Shown: positions 27,174-36,002 of the stretch, one piece after another
Position numbering within the stretch: position 1 is the first letter of the stretch
Layout of the letters: each line of letters starts with the position of its first letter
Assembly: GCF_013031355.1 (NCBI RefSeq)
Contig: NZ_WPZO01000001.1
Location: forward strand, 1,054,001-1,118,000
Length of the DNA stretch: 64,000 nt
DNA from: Ruegeria arenilitoris
GTDB taxonomy: Bacteria > Pseudomonadota > Alphaproteobacteria > Rhodobacterales > Rhodobacteraceae
Reading direction: 5' to 3'
The notes under the pieces: model-generated
What the model was told of the DNA's origin: nothing
What the model saw: the letters and a program-made list of their open reading frames with translations, nothing else
Databases searched by the model: none
Made by a program: the position numbers and the translations under genes

Positions 27174-28344
27174 AGGACCTCTGAAGGGTATCAAAGTACT
27201 GGACCTCAGCCGCATTCTGGCCGGGCCGACCTGTACGCAGTTGCTCGGTGATCTGGGCGCAACTGTCATCAAGATCGAAAACCCTGCGACGGGCGGGGAC
27301 GACACCCGGCAATGGGGCCCTCCGTATGTTGAGGACGCTGACGGCAACCGCTCGGACCTGAGCGCCTATTTCATGTCGACCAACCGGAACAAGAAATCGG
27401 TGGCCGTCGACATCACCACGGCCGAGGGTCAGGCGCAAATCAAACGGCTGGCCGCGCACGCGGATATCTTGATCGAGAATTTCAAACCCGGCGGGCTGGC
27501 GAAATACGGGCTGGATTACGCGACCCTTTCGCCAGAGTTTCCCGACCTCGTCTATTGCTCGATCTCGGGCTATGGCCAGACCGGACCGAATGCGTCCAAA
27601 CCCGGATATGACCTGATGGCGCAGGGTTACGGCGGGATCATGTCGCTGACCGGTGACGCTGACGGGGCCCCGATGAAGGTGGGCGTCGGCATCTCTGACG
27701 TGATGTGCGGGATGTACGCGACTGTCGGCATTCTGGCCGCGCTGCGCCACCGCGATCAGACCGGCGAAGGCCAGCAGATCGACCTTGCACTGGTCGATAC
27801 GCAAGTGTCATGGCTGATCAATGAGGGTGTGAATTACCTGACCTCGGGCGAAGTCCCCCAACGGCGCGGCAACGGTCATCCGAATATTGTGCCCTATGAC
27901 GTCTATGAAACCGCCGATGGTCACGTCATTCTGGCCGTAGGCAACGATGGCCAGTTTCGCCGCTTTTGCGAGTTCATCGGCCATCCGGAGCTTGCCGACG
28001 ACCCGCGCTTTGCCACCAATCCCGCGCGGCTGGAAAACCGCGACGCCCTGAACGCTGTGCTGCGCCCGGCCGTTCAGACCTATGCCACGGCCACCGTTAT
28101 TGACGAGCTTGAAACACGCAAAGTGCCGGTTGGTCCGGTGCAAACGCTGGACCAGGTTTTTGCCACAAATCAGGTCGCGGCTCGGCAAATGCAGATCGCC
28201 ATGCAGGCCGCTCCGGGCGAGGTGAAATTGATCGGCAATCCACTGAAACTGTCCCGCACACCTGTAACATATCGCAGCGCTCCGCCCGTATTTGGGGCGG
28301 ACACTCAGACCGTTCTAAACGCCGAAAACCCATTCGAAGATTGA
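27160..28344 (+). CDS. Class III CoA-transferase (CaiB/BaiF family)
   Basis: A 394-residue family III CoA-transferase. The N-terminus has GIKVLDLSRILAGPTCTQLL and GDLGATVIKIENPATGGDDT, typical of CaiB, formyl-CoA transferase and succinyl-CoA transferases. The Asp nucleophile region is YDLMAQGYGGIMSLTGDADG. The C-terminal part includes VPYDVYETADGHVILAVGND and RKVPVGPVQTLDQVF as TRKVPVGPV. ATG 27160 follows GGAGG by five bases; ATG 27157 also fits. It overlaps the TPP-enzyme gene, so the pair should be co-expressed and may form a CoA-ester pathway. A hairpin follows the stop. Confidence 0.9.
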   Translation: MAGSEGPLKGIKVLDLSRILAGPTCTQLLGDLGATVIKIENPATGGDDTRQWGPPYVEDADGNRSDLSAYFMSTNRNKKSVAVDITTAEGQAQIKRLAAHADILIENFKPGGLAKYGLDYATLSPEFPDLVYCSISGYGQTGPNASKPGYDLMAQGYGGIMSLTGDADGAPMKVGVGISDVMCGMYATVGILAALRHRDQTGEGQQIDLALVDTQVSWLINEGVNYLTSGEVPQRRGNGHPNIVPYDVYETADGHVILAVGNDGQFRRFCEFIGHPELADDPRFATNPARLENRDALNAVLRPAVQTYATATVIDELETRKVPVGPVQTLDQVFATNQVAARQMQIAMQAAPGEVKLIGNPLKLSRTPVTYRSAPPVFGADTQTVLNAENPFED

Positions 28345-28363
28345 AACACAGCGCCTATTTCGG

Positions 28364-28405
28364 CGGCATGTTGCTGAAACATGCCGTTGAATCGGCGGTT
28401 TTTTT
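28364..28405 (+). terminator. Rho-independent terminator after the CoA-transferase gene
   Basis: Perfect nine-base arms CGGCATGTT (28364-28372) and AACATGCCG (28378-28386) with a five-base loop GCTGA. A smaller hairpin GCCG-TTGAAT-CGGC and a run of seven T at 28399-28405 follow. It lies 20 bases after the stop and before the TTC38-like gene, so it should end the TPP-enzyme/CoA-transferase transcript. Confidence 0.7.
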
Positions 28406-28525
28406 CACGTTTTCCACACACGGCATTTCACCAATTCGAGAGCAGCGGCGATACTGATACGACGCCGCCAAAGTCTCTGCTAAATCAGATATTGTACAAA
28501 TTCATAATTGGATCGGATCGCTCCC

Positions 28526-29896
28526 ATGAAACAAGATGTGTTCGGACAGATGAACACCCTCAACCAGCCCGCAAGCGTCGAGGCGTGGAATGGTGTTCTG
28601 CTTGGCTTCATGGCGCATTCGGCCAGCACGCCGCAGCATCTGGGCAAAGTGCTTGAGCTTGAGCCCGACTTTGCCCTGGGCCATGCGATCAAAGGTCTGT
28701 TCATGGTTCTGCTGGGCCGGCGTGAGATGACAGCAGTCGCGGTTGAGGCATTGTCAGCCGCAAACGCAGCGGCAGAACAGCAGCCGGTTTCCGCGCGCGA
28801 GCAACTGTATATCGACGCGCTGGGTTTGTATCTGGCCGACCTGCCCTCGCAGGCAATTCAGAAGTTCGAAGAAATCCTGCGCGCCCATCCGCATGACACG
28901 CTGGCAATGAAGCTCAGCCATGCGACACGGTTTGTTCTGGGTGACTCGGCCGGGATGCGCCGGTCGATCGAACGGGTTATGCCCGCCTATGCGCCCGACC
29001 ACCCCGGTCGCGGCTATCTGCTGGGCTGTCATTCCTTCGCGTTGGAGGAAACCGGCGCATATGAAAAGGCCGAAATCGCCGGACGTCAGGCCCTGTGGAT
29101 GGTGTCGGACGACGCATGGGGCCTGCACGCAGTGGCGCACGTGCATGAGATGACGGGCAACGCACAGCTGGGTCTGGACTGGCTGGCCGGGCGCGAGGAC
29201 GCTTGGACGCACTGTAACAATTTCCGCTATCACGTCTGGTGGCACAAAGCGCTGATGCATCTGGATCTGGGTCAGGTCGAACGGGTGATGGAGCTGTATG
29301 ACAACTACATCCGTCAGGACAAAACCGATGATTACCGCGATATCTCGAACGCCACCTCGCTGCTGTCGCGGCTGGAACTGGAAGGTATTGATGTCGGCAA
29401 CCGCTGGGAAGAACTGGCCGATCTCAGCGCTGCCCGGACCGAGGATGGTTGCCTGATTTTTGCCGATCTGCACTACCTTCTGGCCCTGACCGGGGACAAC
29501 CGCACCGACGCGACAAACAAGATGTTGAAGCGTATCCAGAAGGACGCGCAGCGCAATCAGGGTGACACCCCGATCCGCATGTCCGATCCGGGCATTGCAG
29601 CTGCCAAAGGGCTTGAGGCCTTCGGTGAAGGCCTTTACGGATCGGCATTCGACTTTTTATCGAGCGCCCGTAGTGGTATGCAGCTGGCAGGGGGCAGCCA
29701 CGCCCAACGTGATGTATTCGAGCGCATCACAATTGATTCCGGCCTGCGCGCGGGCCGTCTGGATGCTGTCGAGCGCATCCTGGACGATCGCCGCGCCAAA
29801 CGCGCCGGAGGCGAGGATAATTACGCTCTGGCGCGCCGCGCATTAATCGACGCGGCCCGCGATGACCGAGACGCACAAAGCGTCCCGGCTGAATAA
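28526..29896 (+). CDS. TTC38-like tetratricopeptide repeat protein
   Basis: A 456-residue all-helical TPR protein resembling the TTC38 family. It has TPR-like units with LGHAIKGLFMVLLGRREM near residues 55-75, YLLGCHSFALEETGAYEKAE near 170 and the family hallmark WGLHAVAHVHEMTGNAQLGL followed by HVWWHKALMHLDLGQVERVM. The molecular role is unknown. It precedes the periplasmic-glucan genes by 35 bases on the same strand, so it could be co-transcribed with opgC. No signal peptide is evident. Start ATG 28526 was preferred to the in-frame codon at 28508 from the family N-terminus (KQDVFGQMN). Confidence 0.82.
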   Translation: MKQDVFGQMNTLNQPASVEAWNGVLLGFMAHSASTPQHLGKVLELEPDFALGHAIKGLFMVLLGRREMTAVAVEALSAANAAAEQQPVSAREQLYIDALGLYLADLPSQAIQKFEEILRAHPHDTLAMKLSHATRFVLGDSAGMRRSIERVMPAYAPDHPGRGYLLGCHSFALEETGAYEKAEIAGRQALWMVSDDAWGLHAVAHVHEMTGNAQLGLDWLAGREDAWTHCNNFRYHVWWHKALMHLDLGQVERVMELYDNYIRQDKTDDYRDISNATSLLSRLELEGIDVGNRWEELADLSAARTEDGCLIFADLHYLLALTGDNRTDATNKMLKRIQKDAQRNQGDTPIRMSDPGIAAAKGLEAFGEGLYGSAFDFLSSARSGMQLAGGSHAQRDVFERITIDSGLRAGRLDAVERILDDRRAKRAGGEDNYALARRALIDAARDDRDAQSVPAE

Positions 29897-29931
29897 CAAA
29901 ACAATAAAAGACCAAGAAGGACAGAATACGT

Positions 29932-31149
29932 ATGGCGACAGCTTCGCCCGCTTCTGATTTTGCGCCTGTGGTGGCCTCGACGGTTACCCCTGCGCGCACG
30001 CGCGACCCGCGGCTGGATTTCTATCGCGGCATCGCGATGTTCATTATTCTGATCGCGCATATCCCTAACGACCCGTGGGCCAAGTGGATACCGGCCCGCT
30101 TCGGATTTTCGGACGCGACCGAGATTTTCGTGTTCTGCTCGGGCATGGCCTCAGCCATTGCATTCGGCGGCGCGTTTCTGCGCAAAGGCTGGTGGATGGG
30201 CACAGCCCGTGTCGCCTTCCGCATCTGGCAAGTCTACTGGGCGCATATCGCGCTGTTCTTCTTTGTCGCCATGACCATGGCGGCGCTGGATCAAAGCGGG
30301 CTGTTCGAGAAAAGCTACATCTCATCACTGAACCTGCAGCATTTCTTCAACGACCCGGCGCCGCAGATCGTCGGGATGTTCACCCTGACTTATGTGCCGA
30401 ACTACTTTGACATCCTGCCGATGTATCTGGTGGTTCTGGCGATGATGCCGCTGGTCATGGGCCTGTCACGGATCGGGTTCTGGGCGGTCGCCTTGACCTC
30501 GGTCACGCTGTGGCTAGTGGCACAGACCGACGTTCTGGACTTGCCGGCCGAGCCGTGGTCGGACCGTCAGTGGTTCTTCAACCCCTTTGGCTGGCAGTTG
30601 CTGTTCTTCACCGGGTTCGCCTTCATGCGCGGTTGGATTCCTGCCCCTCCGGTATCGAAGACCCTGATCTGGACGGCGGCACTGTTCCTGATCTTCTCGA
30701 TGCCATTTGGTTCGTGGAAAGTGTTCACCTGGATCAACGCGGCTGCCCCAGATCTGGCCGAGGAAATCCGCAAGGTCTGGCCGGTCACCAAGGAACTCCG
30801 CGACAAGACCGACTTTGGCCTGTTCCGTTACCTGCACTTCCTGTCACTGGCCTATCTGGGCTGGGTCGTCGCCGGAGAGCACGGCCACCGCCTGATCGCC
30901 ACCGGGCACGGAGCAGCCGCCAAGGTCTGGCAATTCCTGCTGACCGTGATCACCAAGGTCGGGCAGCAATCGCTGGCAGTATTCGTGTTTTCCATGGCAG
31001 CAGCACGACTTATCGGCGTCGGACTGGACCTGAGTGGGCGGGATGTTGCCAGTGTGTTCGTCGCCAACATGATTGGATTTGCGATGATCATCGGCGTTGC
31101 TTACATGGCCGCTTGGTTCAAGTCACAACCCTGGAAGTCGAAAAAATGA
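29932..31149 (+). CDS. opgC: OpgC membrane protein, periplasmic glucan succinylation
   Basis: A 405-residue integral membrane protein of the OpgC family with about ten hydrophobic segments. It opens with the acyltransferase-like motif RDPRLDFYRGIAMFIILIAH, followed by FSDATEIFVFCSGMASAIAF, then YVPNYFDILPMYLVVLAMMP, all typical of OpgC. OpgC adds succinyl groups to the backbone of osmoregulated periplasmic glucans. It precedes opgG with a four-base overlap (ATGA), so the modifying and synthetic genes form one unit. The first 22 residues are Ala/Ser/Thr-rich and cytoplasmic. Confidence 0.92.
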   Translation: MATASPASDFAPVVASTVTPARTRDPRLDFYRGIAMFIILIAHIPNDPWAKWIPARFGFSDATEIFVFCSGMASAIAFGGAFLRKGWWMGTARVAFRIWQVYWAHIALFFFVAMTMAALDQSGLFEKSYISSLNLQHFFNDPAPQIVGMFTLTYVPNYFDILPMYLVVLAMMPLVMGLSRIGFWAVALTSVTLWLVAQTDVLDLPAEPWSDRQWFFNPFGWQLLFFTGFAFMRGWIPAPPVSKTLIWTAALFLIFSMPFGSWKVFTWINAAAPDLAEEIRKVWPVTKELRDKTDFGLFRYLHFLSLAYLGWVVAGEHGHRLIATGHGAAAKVWQFLLTVITKVGQQSLAVFVFSMAAARLIGVGLDLSGRDVASVFVANMIGFAMIIGVAYMAAWFKSQPWKSKK

Positions 31150-32645
31150 ACTTTACACGTCGCGCATTTCTGGCCTCGACTTCGGCGCTTGCCTTTGCGC
31201 CGGCCACGTTTGCCACCGGTGGGGAAACTCCGTTTGACCGCAACGACGTCATCGCAATGGCCCGGGAATTGGCCAGCCAGCCTTATGCTGAACGCGAAAT
31301 GGTACCGCAGGAATGGCAGGACCTGACATATGAGCAATACCGCTCGATCCGGTTCCGTCTGGACCGCGCGCTTTGGTATGAGACCGAGACGCCTTTCAAC
31401 GTAGATTTCTTCACCCCCGGCCTGTACTTCCCGCGTACGGTTAAGGTGATGACAGTCGAAAACGGGATGGCCTCGCCTGTCGCCTTTGACCTGAGCATGT
31501 TCGACAAATCCGAGGACGTGCCAGAATTGCCGATCGACGACACGCTGGGTTTTTCCGGCCTGCGCCTGCGCACCGAAATGCACCGACCCGGCAAGACCGA
31601 CGAATTCTGCGTCTGGCAAGGAGCCAGCTATTTCCGCGCCATTGGCCTGCACGAAGTCTACGGCCTGTCCGCCCGCGGTCTGGCCCTGAAAACCGGCGAC
31701 CCGGACGGCGAGGAGTTCCCCGAATTCATACGCTTTTGGCTGGAACGCCCGAAACCTGGTCAGCGTGAAATGGTGGTCCACGCGCTGATGGACAGCCCCA
31801 GCGTGACCGGTGCCTACCGGTTCAAAGTGACGGCCGGTGCGGATTGCGTGATGGATATCGAGGCCACTCTGTTCCCGCGCGTAGAGCTGACCCATGTCGG
31901 CATCGCGCCGGGTACCTCGATGTTCCTTTTCGATCAGACCAACCACAGCCGCTTCGACGATTTCCGCCCCGCCGTGCATGACAGCGACGGCCTGCTGATC
32001 CGCAACGGTGCCGGAGAGGTGCTGTGGCGACCGCTGGCCAACCCCACGCGCCTGCAATTCTCGTCCTTCGTCGACATGAACCCGCGCGGGTTTGGCCTGT
32101 TGCAGCGCAAGCGTGAGTTCTCGGACTACGCCGATCTTGAGGCGAATTACCACAAGCGCCCGGGCCTGTGGGTCGAACCCAATGGCGATTGGGGCAAGGG
32201 AGCCGTCACTCTGGTCGAGATTCCGGCCGATCAGGAAATCTATGACAACATCGTCGCCTATTGGCGCCCGATGGAACCCTATGCGGCAGGCAGTCAGGTC
32301 GATCTGTCCTATCGCCTAATCTGGGGCGAGGAACCCCAGCGCACGCCGATGCCGCGCGTGATCAATACCGCAATGGGCGACAACACCTTTGGCGAAGGCC
32401 GTCTGGCCGTCATCGACTTTGAGGAAAGCGAGCTGTTCGAAGACCCCGAAGCGATGACGATCTTTGTCGACTCTCCCCATGCTGAAACATCCGAGGGCGT
32501 ATTGCAACGCAACCCCGACACAGGCGGCCTGCGACTGGCCTTTTCGTTCCAGCCGGGCGACCGCAACCACGTGGAACTGCGTGCGCAGTTGCTGAAAGAC
32601 AAACAACCGGCCTCTGAGGTCTGGCTTTATCGTTGGACCGCATGA
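31146..32645 (+). CDS. opgG: Glucan biosynthesis protein G/D family with Tat signal
   Basis: A 499-residue periplasmic MdoG/OpgG-type protein required for making beta-1,2/1,6 glucan backbones. It starts with a twin-arginine-like signal (FTRRAFLASTSALAFAPATF), unlike the Sec signal of E. coli OpgG and more like OpgD. The MdoG domain follows with FDRNDVIAMARELASQPYA, YEQYRSIRFRLDRALWY, FDLSMFDKS, and the later SFVDMNPRGFGLLQRKREF and WVEPNGDWGKGAVTLVEIP. It starts within the opgC stop and overlaps opgH by four bases; the long upstream open frame lies inside opgC and is not coding. OpgD is a naming alternative. Confidence 0.92.
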   Translation: MNFTRRAFLASTSALAFAPATFATGGETPFDRNDVIAMARELASQPYAEREMVPQEWQDLTYEQYRSIRFRLDRALWYETETPFNVDFFTPGLYFPRTVKVMTVENGMASPVAFDLSMFDKSEDVPELPIDDTLGFSGLRLRTEMHRPGKTDEFCVWQGASYFRAIGLHEVYGLSARGLALKTGDPDGEEFPEFIRFWLERPKPGQREMVVHALMDSPSVTGAYRFKVTAGADCVMDIEATLFPRVELTHVGIAPGTSMFLFDQTNHSRFDDFRPAVHDSDGLLIRNGAGEVLWRPLANPTRLQFSSFVDMNPRGFGLLQRKREFSDYADLEANYHKRPGLWVEPNGDWGKGAVTLVEIPADQEIYDNIVAYWRPMEPYAAGSQVDLSYRLIWGEEPQRTPMPRVINTAMGDNTFGEGRLAVIDFEESELFEDPEAMTIFVDSPHAETSEGVLQRNPDTGGLRLAFSFQPGDRNHVELRAQLLKDKQPASEVWLYRWTA

Positions 32646-34510
32646 CCCAAGACTTGCACATCATGCCCCCCGAGGCGCCCTTGGCCATGCCCGCGCAAGA
32701 TTTCAGCGCGGATTTCCGGGATGCGCAGGTGCCATCGGGTCAGCGCCCCTCGGCTGGGTTCTGGCGCGCGCTTGCGTTTTCCCCTGCCATGGCGGCCACG
32801 CTGGGCCTGTTGTGGGTCATGAGCGATTGGTTCGGCGCCGAAGGGATCAACCTGATCGAAGCAATCCTGCTGGCGCTGATCTCGTTCAACTTCTTCTGGA
32901 TTTCCTTCACGGTCTGCACCGTGTTGCTGGGCATGGTGTCCCTGTCGCGGCAGGAGCAGCCGAAACGCGAAACTCGCCCGCAGCCGCTGCGCGTGGCGCT
33001 GCTGACGCCGGTCTACAACGAAGTGCCGTGGAACGTGCTGGGCAACGCCCGCACGATGCTTGAAGATCTGCGTGCGCGCGGTGGTCAGCACCACTATGCC
33101 ATGTTCATCCTCTCCGACACCCGCGACCCCGAGATCGCGGCCCAGGAGCAGGCCAGTGTCGAGGCGCTGCGAACCACCCTCGCTCCCGGTCTGGAGCTGT
33201 ATTACCGTCGGCGTGAAGAAAACACCGACCGCAAGGTTGGCAATATCGCCGATTGGGTCAGCCGCTGGGGCGCCGATTGGGACGCGATGCTGGTGCTGGA
33301 TGCCGACAGTCTGATGACCGGGCGCGCCATTCTGCGACTCACGGACTCACTGGCGCGCGATCCGGGTGCAGGTTTGATCCAGAGTTACCCGCAATTGATC
33401 GGCGCGCAGTCGGTCTTTGCCCGAATGCAGCAATTCGCCAATGGCGTCTACGGCATCGCCTTTGCCGAAGGTCTGGCCCGCTGGTGCGGTCAAGAAGGCA
33501 ACTATTGGGGGCACAACGCCATCATCCGCACACGTGCCTTTGCCACAAGCGCGGGCCTGCCGAAGCTGCGGGCCTACAATGGTCAGGAAAAGCTGATCAT
33601 GAGCCACGATTTCGTCGAGGCCGGTCTGCTGCGTCGCGCCGGTTGGGGCGTGCGCTTCCTGCCGCGTATTCGGGGCTCTTACGAAGAAACCCCTCCCACG
33701 CTGATTGATCATGCCCTGCGCGACCGCCGCTGGTGTCAGGGCAACCTGCAGCACCTGAAACTGTTAGGCTCGACGGGGTTCCGCGCCGTGTCACGGTTCC
33801 ACATGTTCCATGGTGCGGTCGGGTATTTAATGTCGCCGCTGTGGTTCGCGCTGCTGGTGATGTGGGCGCTGATTGGTCAGGGCGAGGATGCCTCTGTCCT
33901 GCATTATTTCAGCCCCGACAACCCATTGTTCCCTCAATGGCCTGAGATGTCGGAAACCCGCCACGTGCTGATCATTCTGGTCATGTACGCGATGTTGCTC
34001 GCCCCCAAAGTGCTGGGCGTTCTGGCCCTGCCCCTGAGCGGTGTGCGCTATGCGGAATTCGGCGGCGGGTCCAAGTTTGTGACGTCCTTCCTGGCCGAGG
34101 TGGTTCTGTCGATCCTCTACGCTCCGATCCTGATGGTGCAGCAGATGATCGCTGTGTTCCGCACGGCGCTTGGCATTCAAAAGGGCTGGTCCCCGCAGGC
34201 ACGCGACGGCGGCACCTATAGCCTGCGCACCCTGATCCTGTGCCACACCCTGGAAACCATCAGCGGCGTCGCGCTGAGCGTTGGTATCCTGTCCGGTCTC
34301 GTCTCGGTCTGGTTGGCCCCGATCGCGATCAGCCTTGCACTGGCCATTCCTCTGTCCGCGCTCAGCGGTGTCTCGGCTGGCGCTGCACGGCGTATGGTCG
34401 GGATGAGAGAGGATTTCCGCGAACCCGCGATCACCCGTTCGGCCCGGCGCCATCGGAACGAGTTGAAGCGTCTGATCGAGGGCAAAGGCGTGATGACCCC
34501 GGCAGAGTGA
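32642..34510 (+). CDS. opgH: Glucans biosynthesis glucosyltransferase H
   Basis: A 622-residue inner-membrane GT2 glucosyltransferase, shorter than the 847-residue E. coli MdoH mainly through smaller N- and C-terminal tails. Two membrane segments lie near residues 40-100. The catalytic domain has LLTPVYNEVPWNVLGNAR, the DxD in MLVLDADSLMTG, SHDFVEAGLLRRAGWGVRF and the acceptor motif DRRWCQGNLQHL. Several transmembrane segments follow from about residue 390 to 590. It uses UDP-glucose to polymerise and probably export the glucan. ATG 32642 overlaps the opgG stop. Confidence 0.94.
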   Translation: MTQDLHIMPPEAPLAMPAQDFSADFRDAQVPSGQRPSAGFWRALAFSPAMAATLGLLWVMSDWFGAEGINLIEAILLALISFNFFWISFTVCTVLLGMVSLSRQEQPKRETRPQPLRVALLTPVYNEVPWNVLGNARTMLEDLRARGGQHHYAMFILSDTRDPEIAAQEQASVEALRTTLAPGLELYYRRREENTDRKVGNIADWVSRWGADWDAMLVLDADSLMTGRAILRLTDSLARDPGAGLIQSYPQLIGAQSVFARMQQFANGVYGIAFAEGLARWCGQEGNYWGHNAIIRTRAFATSAGLPKLRAYNGQEKLIMSHDFVEAGLLRRAGWGVRFLPRIRGSYEETPPTLIDHALRDRRWCQGNLQHLKLLGSTGFRAVSRFHMFHGAVGYLMSPLWFALLVMWALIGQGEDASVLHYFSPDNPLFPQWPEMSETRHVLIILVMYAMLLAPKVLGVLALPLSGVRYAEFGGGSKFVTSFLAEVVLSILYAPILMVQQMIAVFRTALGIQKGWSPQARDGGTYSLRTLILCHTLETISGVALSVGILSGLVSVWLAPIAISLALAIPLSALSGVSAGAARRMVGMREDFREPAITRSARRHRNELKRLIEGKGVMTPAE

Positions 34511-35335
34511 TCAACCGCCGGGCAGACCTTCGTACCAATCCACCATCATGTCCGCCCAGCCCTTGGGTACCCCGTGACCGCCGGGGAACAGCGCGAATTC
34601 CAGCGCGCTGCCTTCGGCGCATCCGGTCCAATAGCGGCGCATGAATTGGCCGGTGGTAGAGAACCCGCTGGGTTTGGTGTCGACGCACTCGTTGGCAACG
34701 CGCCAGATCTCCAGACCGGCAAAAATATCGCCCTGATGGAACCGACCGCCGCCCAGTAGCCGCCCCTCCAGCGGCACTACGTTGTCGGTCCAGCCATGGG
34801 TGTGAAACAACCGCACCGGGCCTTCGCAAGCCTCGGGGTGTGGACGCCAGAACCCGCCCGACACCGGAACATAGGCCGAAAACGTGTCCGGGGCGGCGCA
34901 AGCCAGATAGTAGACCATAAACGCACCGGCAGAAAACCCGCCCAGTACAACCCTCTCGGTGTCGACCCCGAACCTGTCTGCCGCATCCTGAACGGCTTCG
35001 GTCAGAAACGCGGTCTCATCCCGCTCGCCAAATCCCGGATAGAAGTTCCAGCTTTTAATTCCGTCGCGGTTCGGCCGCTCAAGCCCTTCGGGCGCCATTA
35101 CGGCATATCCGCGCGCCAAAAGGGGCTCGACCATGCTGCGGTTCTTCATTGTGCCAGCACCGCTGCCGCCATAGCCGTGCAGGAACACGACCAACGGCGG
35201 GTTTTCCGCCTCGGACAGTTCGATGTGATAGCCGCCTGAGGCGGTTTCGCACACACCTTCCTGATCGGCACACGCGGCAAGACCAGCTTGCCCCGCCAGC
35301 ACCAGCCCGGTTGCCAGCGTCAATTCACGGATCAT
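34511..35335 (-). CDS. Secreted alpha/beta-hydrolase, PHB-depolymerase/LpqC-like esterase
   Basis: A 274-residue exported hydrolase. The N-terminus ends in a lipobox-like LAAC (Cys22), so it may be a lipoprotein. The catalytic serine is in GGFSAGAF, the oxyanion region in VVFLHGYGGSGAGTM, and the His near the end in PGGHGVPKGW. The acid is probably in THGWTDNVVPLEG. This matches the polyhydroxybutyrate depolymerase/feruloyl esterase-like group (LpqC); the natural ester is unknown. It converges on opgH: their stops abut. It overlaps the rhodanese gene upstream by four bases. Confidence 0.82.
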   Translation of the reverse strand: MIRELTLATGLVLAGQAGLAACADQEGVCETASGGYHIELSEAENPPLVVFLHGYGGSGAGTMKNRSMVEPLLARGYAVMAPEGLERPNRDGIKSWNFYPGFGERDETAFLTEAVQDAADRFGVDTERVVLGGFSAGAFMVYYLACAAPDTFSAYVPVSGGFWRPHPEACEGPVRLFHTHGWTDNVVPLEGRLLGGGRFHQGDIFAGLEIWRVANECVDTKPSGFSTTGQFMRRYWTGCAEGSALEFALFPGGHGVPKGWADMMVDWYEGLPGG

Positions 35336-35805
35336 CCAGTCTCTCCTGTATTGCGCTCAACCGGCAACCCGGCGCGCACCCATCCCGGCCCTGCGGCCGA
35401 CCCCAACATACCCTCGGGCACATCTAAGATATTTGTAAACCCGGCCTCAGACAGCCGATTGCTCAGACGGGCCGACCGTACCCCACGGGCGCAGATCAAC
35501 GCGACCGGAGCATTGCGGTCTCCGCCTGTCAGTTCTGTCAGCGCCTGTTCAAAATCATCACGGCGCATGTCCAGCGGAAGGGCCCCTTCGCCAATGCCAG
35601 TGGCCGTCCACTCGCGCGGGGTACGGATGTCCACCAACAGGATATCGCCCGACAGCGCCTGCTCATGCGCGTCCGAAACACTGAGGTGACCGCCCGAATA
35701 ATCCTGAGGGATCAGGCGATACTCCCGGATGGCAAAACCGGTGGCGATGGCGGTGACACCACCCAGCAAAACCCACCTTCGGGTCCGGTTCACCTTGATT
35801 GCCAT
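35332..35805 (-). CDS. Rhodanese-like domain protein, membrane-anchored
   Basis: A 157-residue protein. A basic start and one hydrophobic segment (VLLGGVTAIATGFAI, residues about 12-26) form a signal anchor, followed by a rhodanese domain with LSVSDAHEQALSGDILLVDI, RTPREWTATG and the active-site Cys in ALICARGVRSARLSNRL. The domain should face the periplasm. Sulfur transfer or thiol handling is inferred from the family. It is in an operon with the secreted esterase downstream (ATGA overlap) and diverges from mrpA with 197 bases between. Confidence 0.88.
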   Translation of the reverse strand: MAIKVNRTRRWVLLGGVTAIATGFAIREYRLIPQDYSGGHLSVSDAHEQALSGDILLVDIRTPREWTATGIGEGALPLDMRRDDFEQALTELTGGDRNAPVALICARGVRSARLSNRLSEAGFTNILDVPEGMLGSAAGPGWVRAGLPVERNTGETG

Positions 35806-36002
35806 TCAGCGCCCTCCTGAGCCGATAGGGCGGTTTTACCACAATCACTCGGGCGCTGCTGCGCGTAAATTCGATCCTCAGATCAAGTTCGCGTCATTAT
35901 TTCGCACCTGAAATGCCGTCAGTTTCATTGCCCTAGAACGCAGTGAAAAACTTGCAATAGCTGGACAGTCAGAAAATTATCCTTACAAAATCAGGACTAC
36001 TA

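Noticed and set aside
30510-31145. Long N-terminal extension of opgG in frame with it
   Set aside because: It overlaps opgC in another frame, is Arg/Gly/Pro-rich and lacks a plausible start; the Tat signal at 31146 is the natural beginning.
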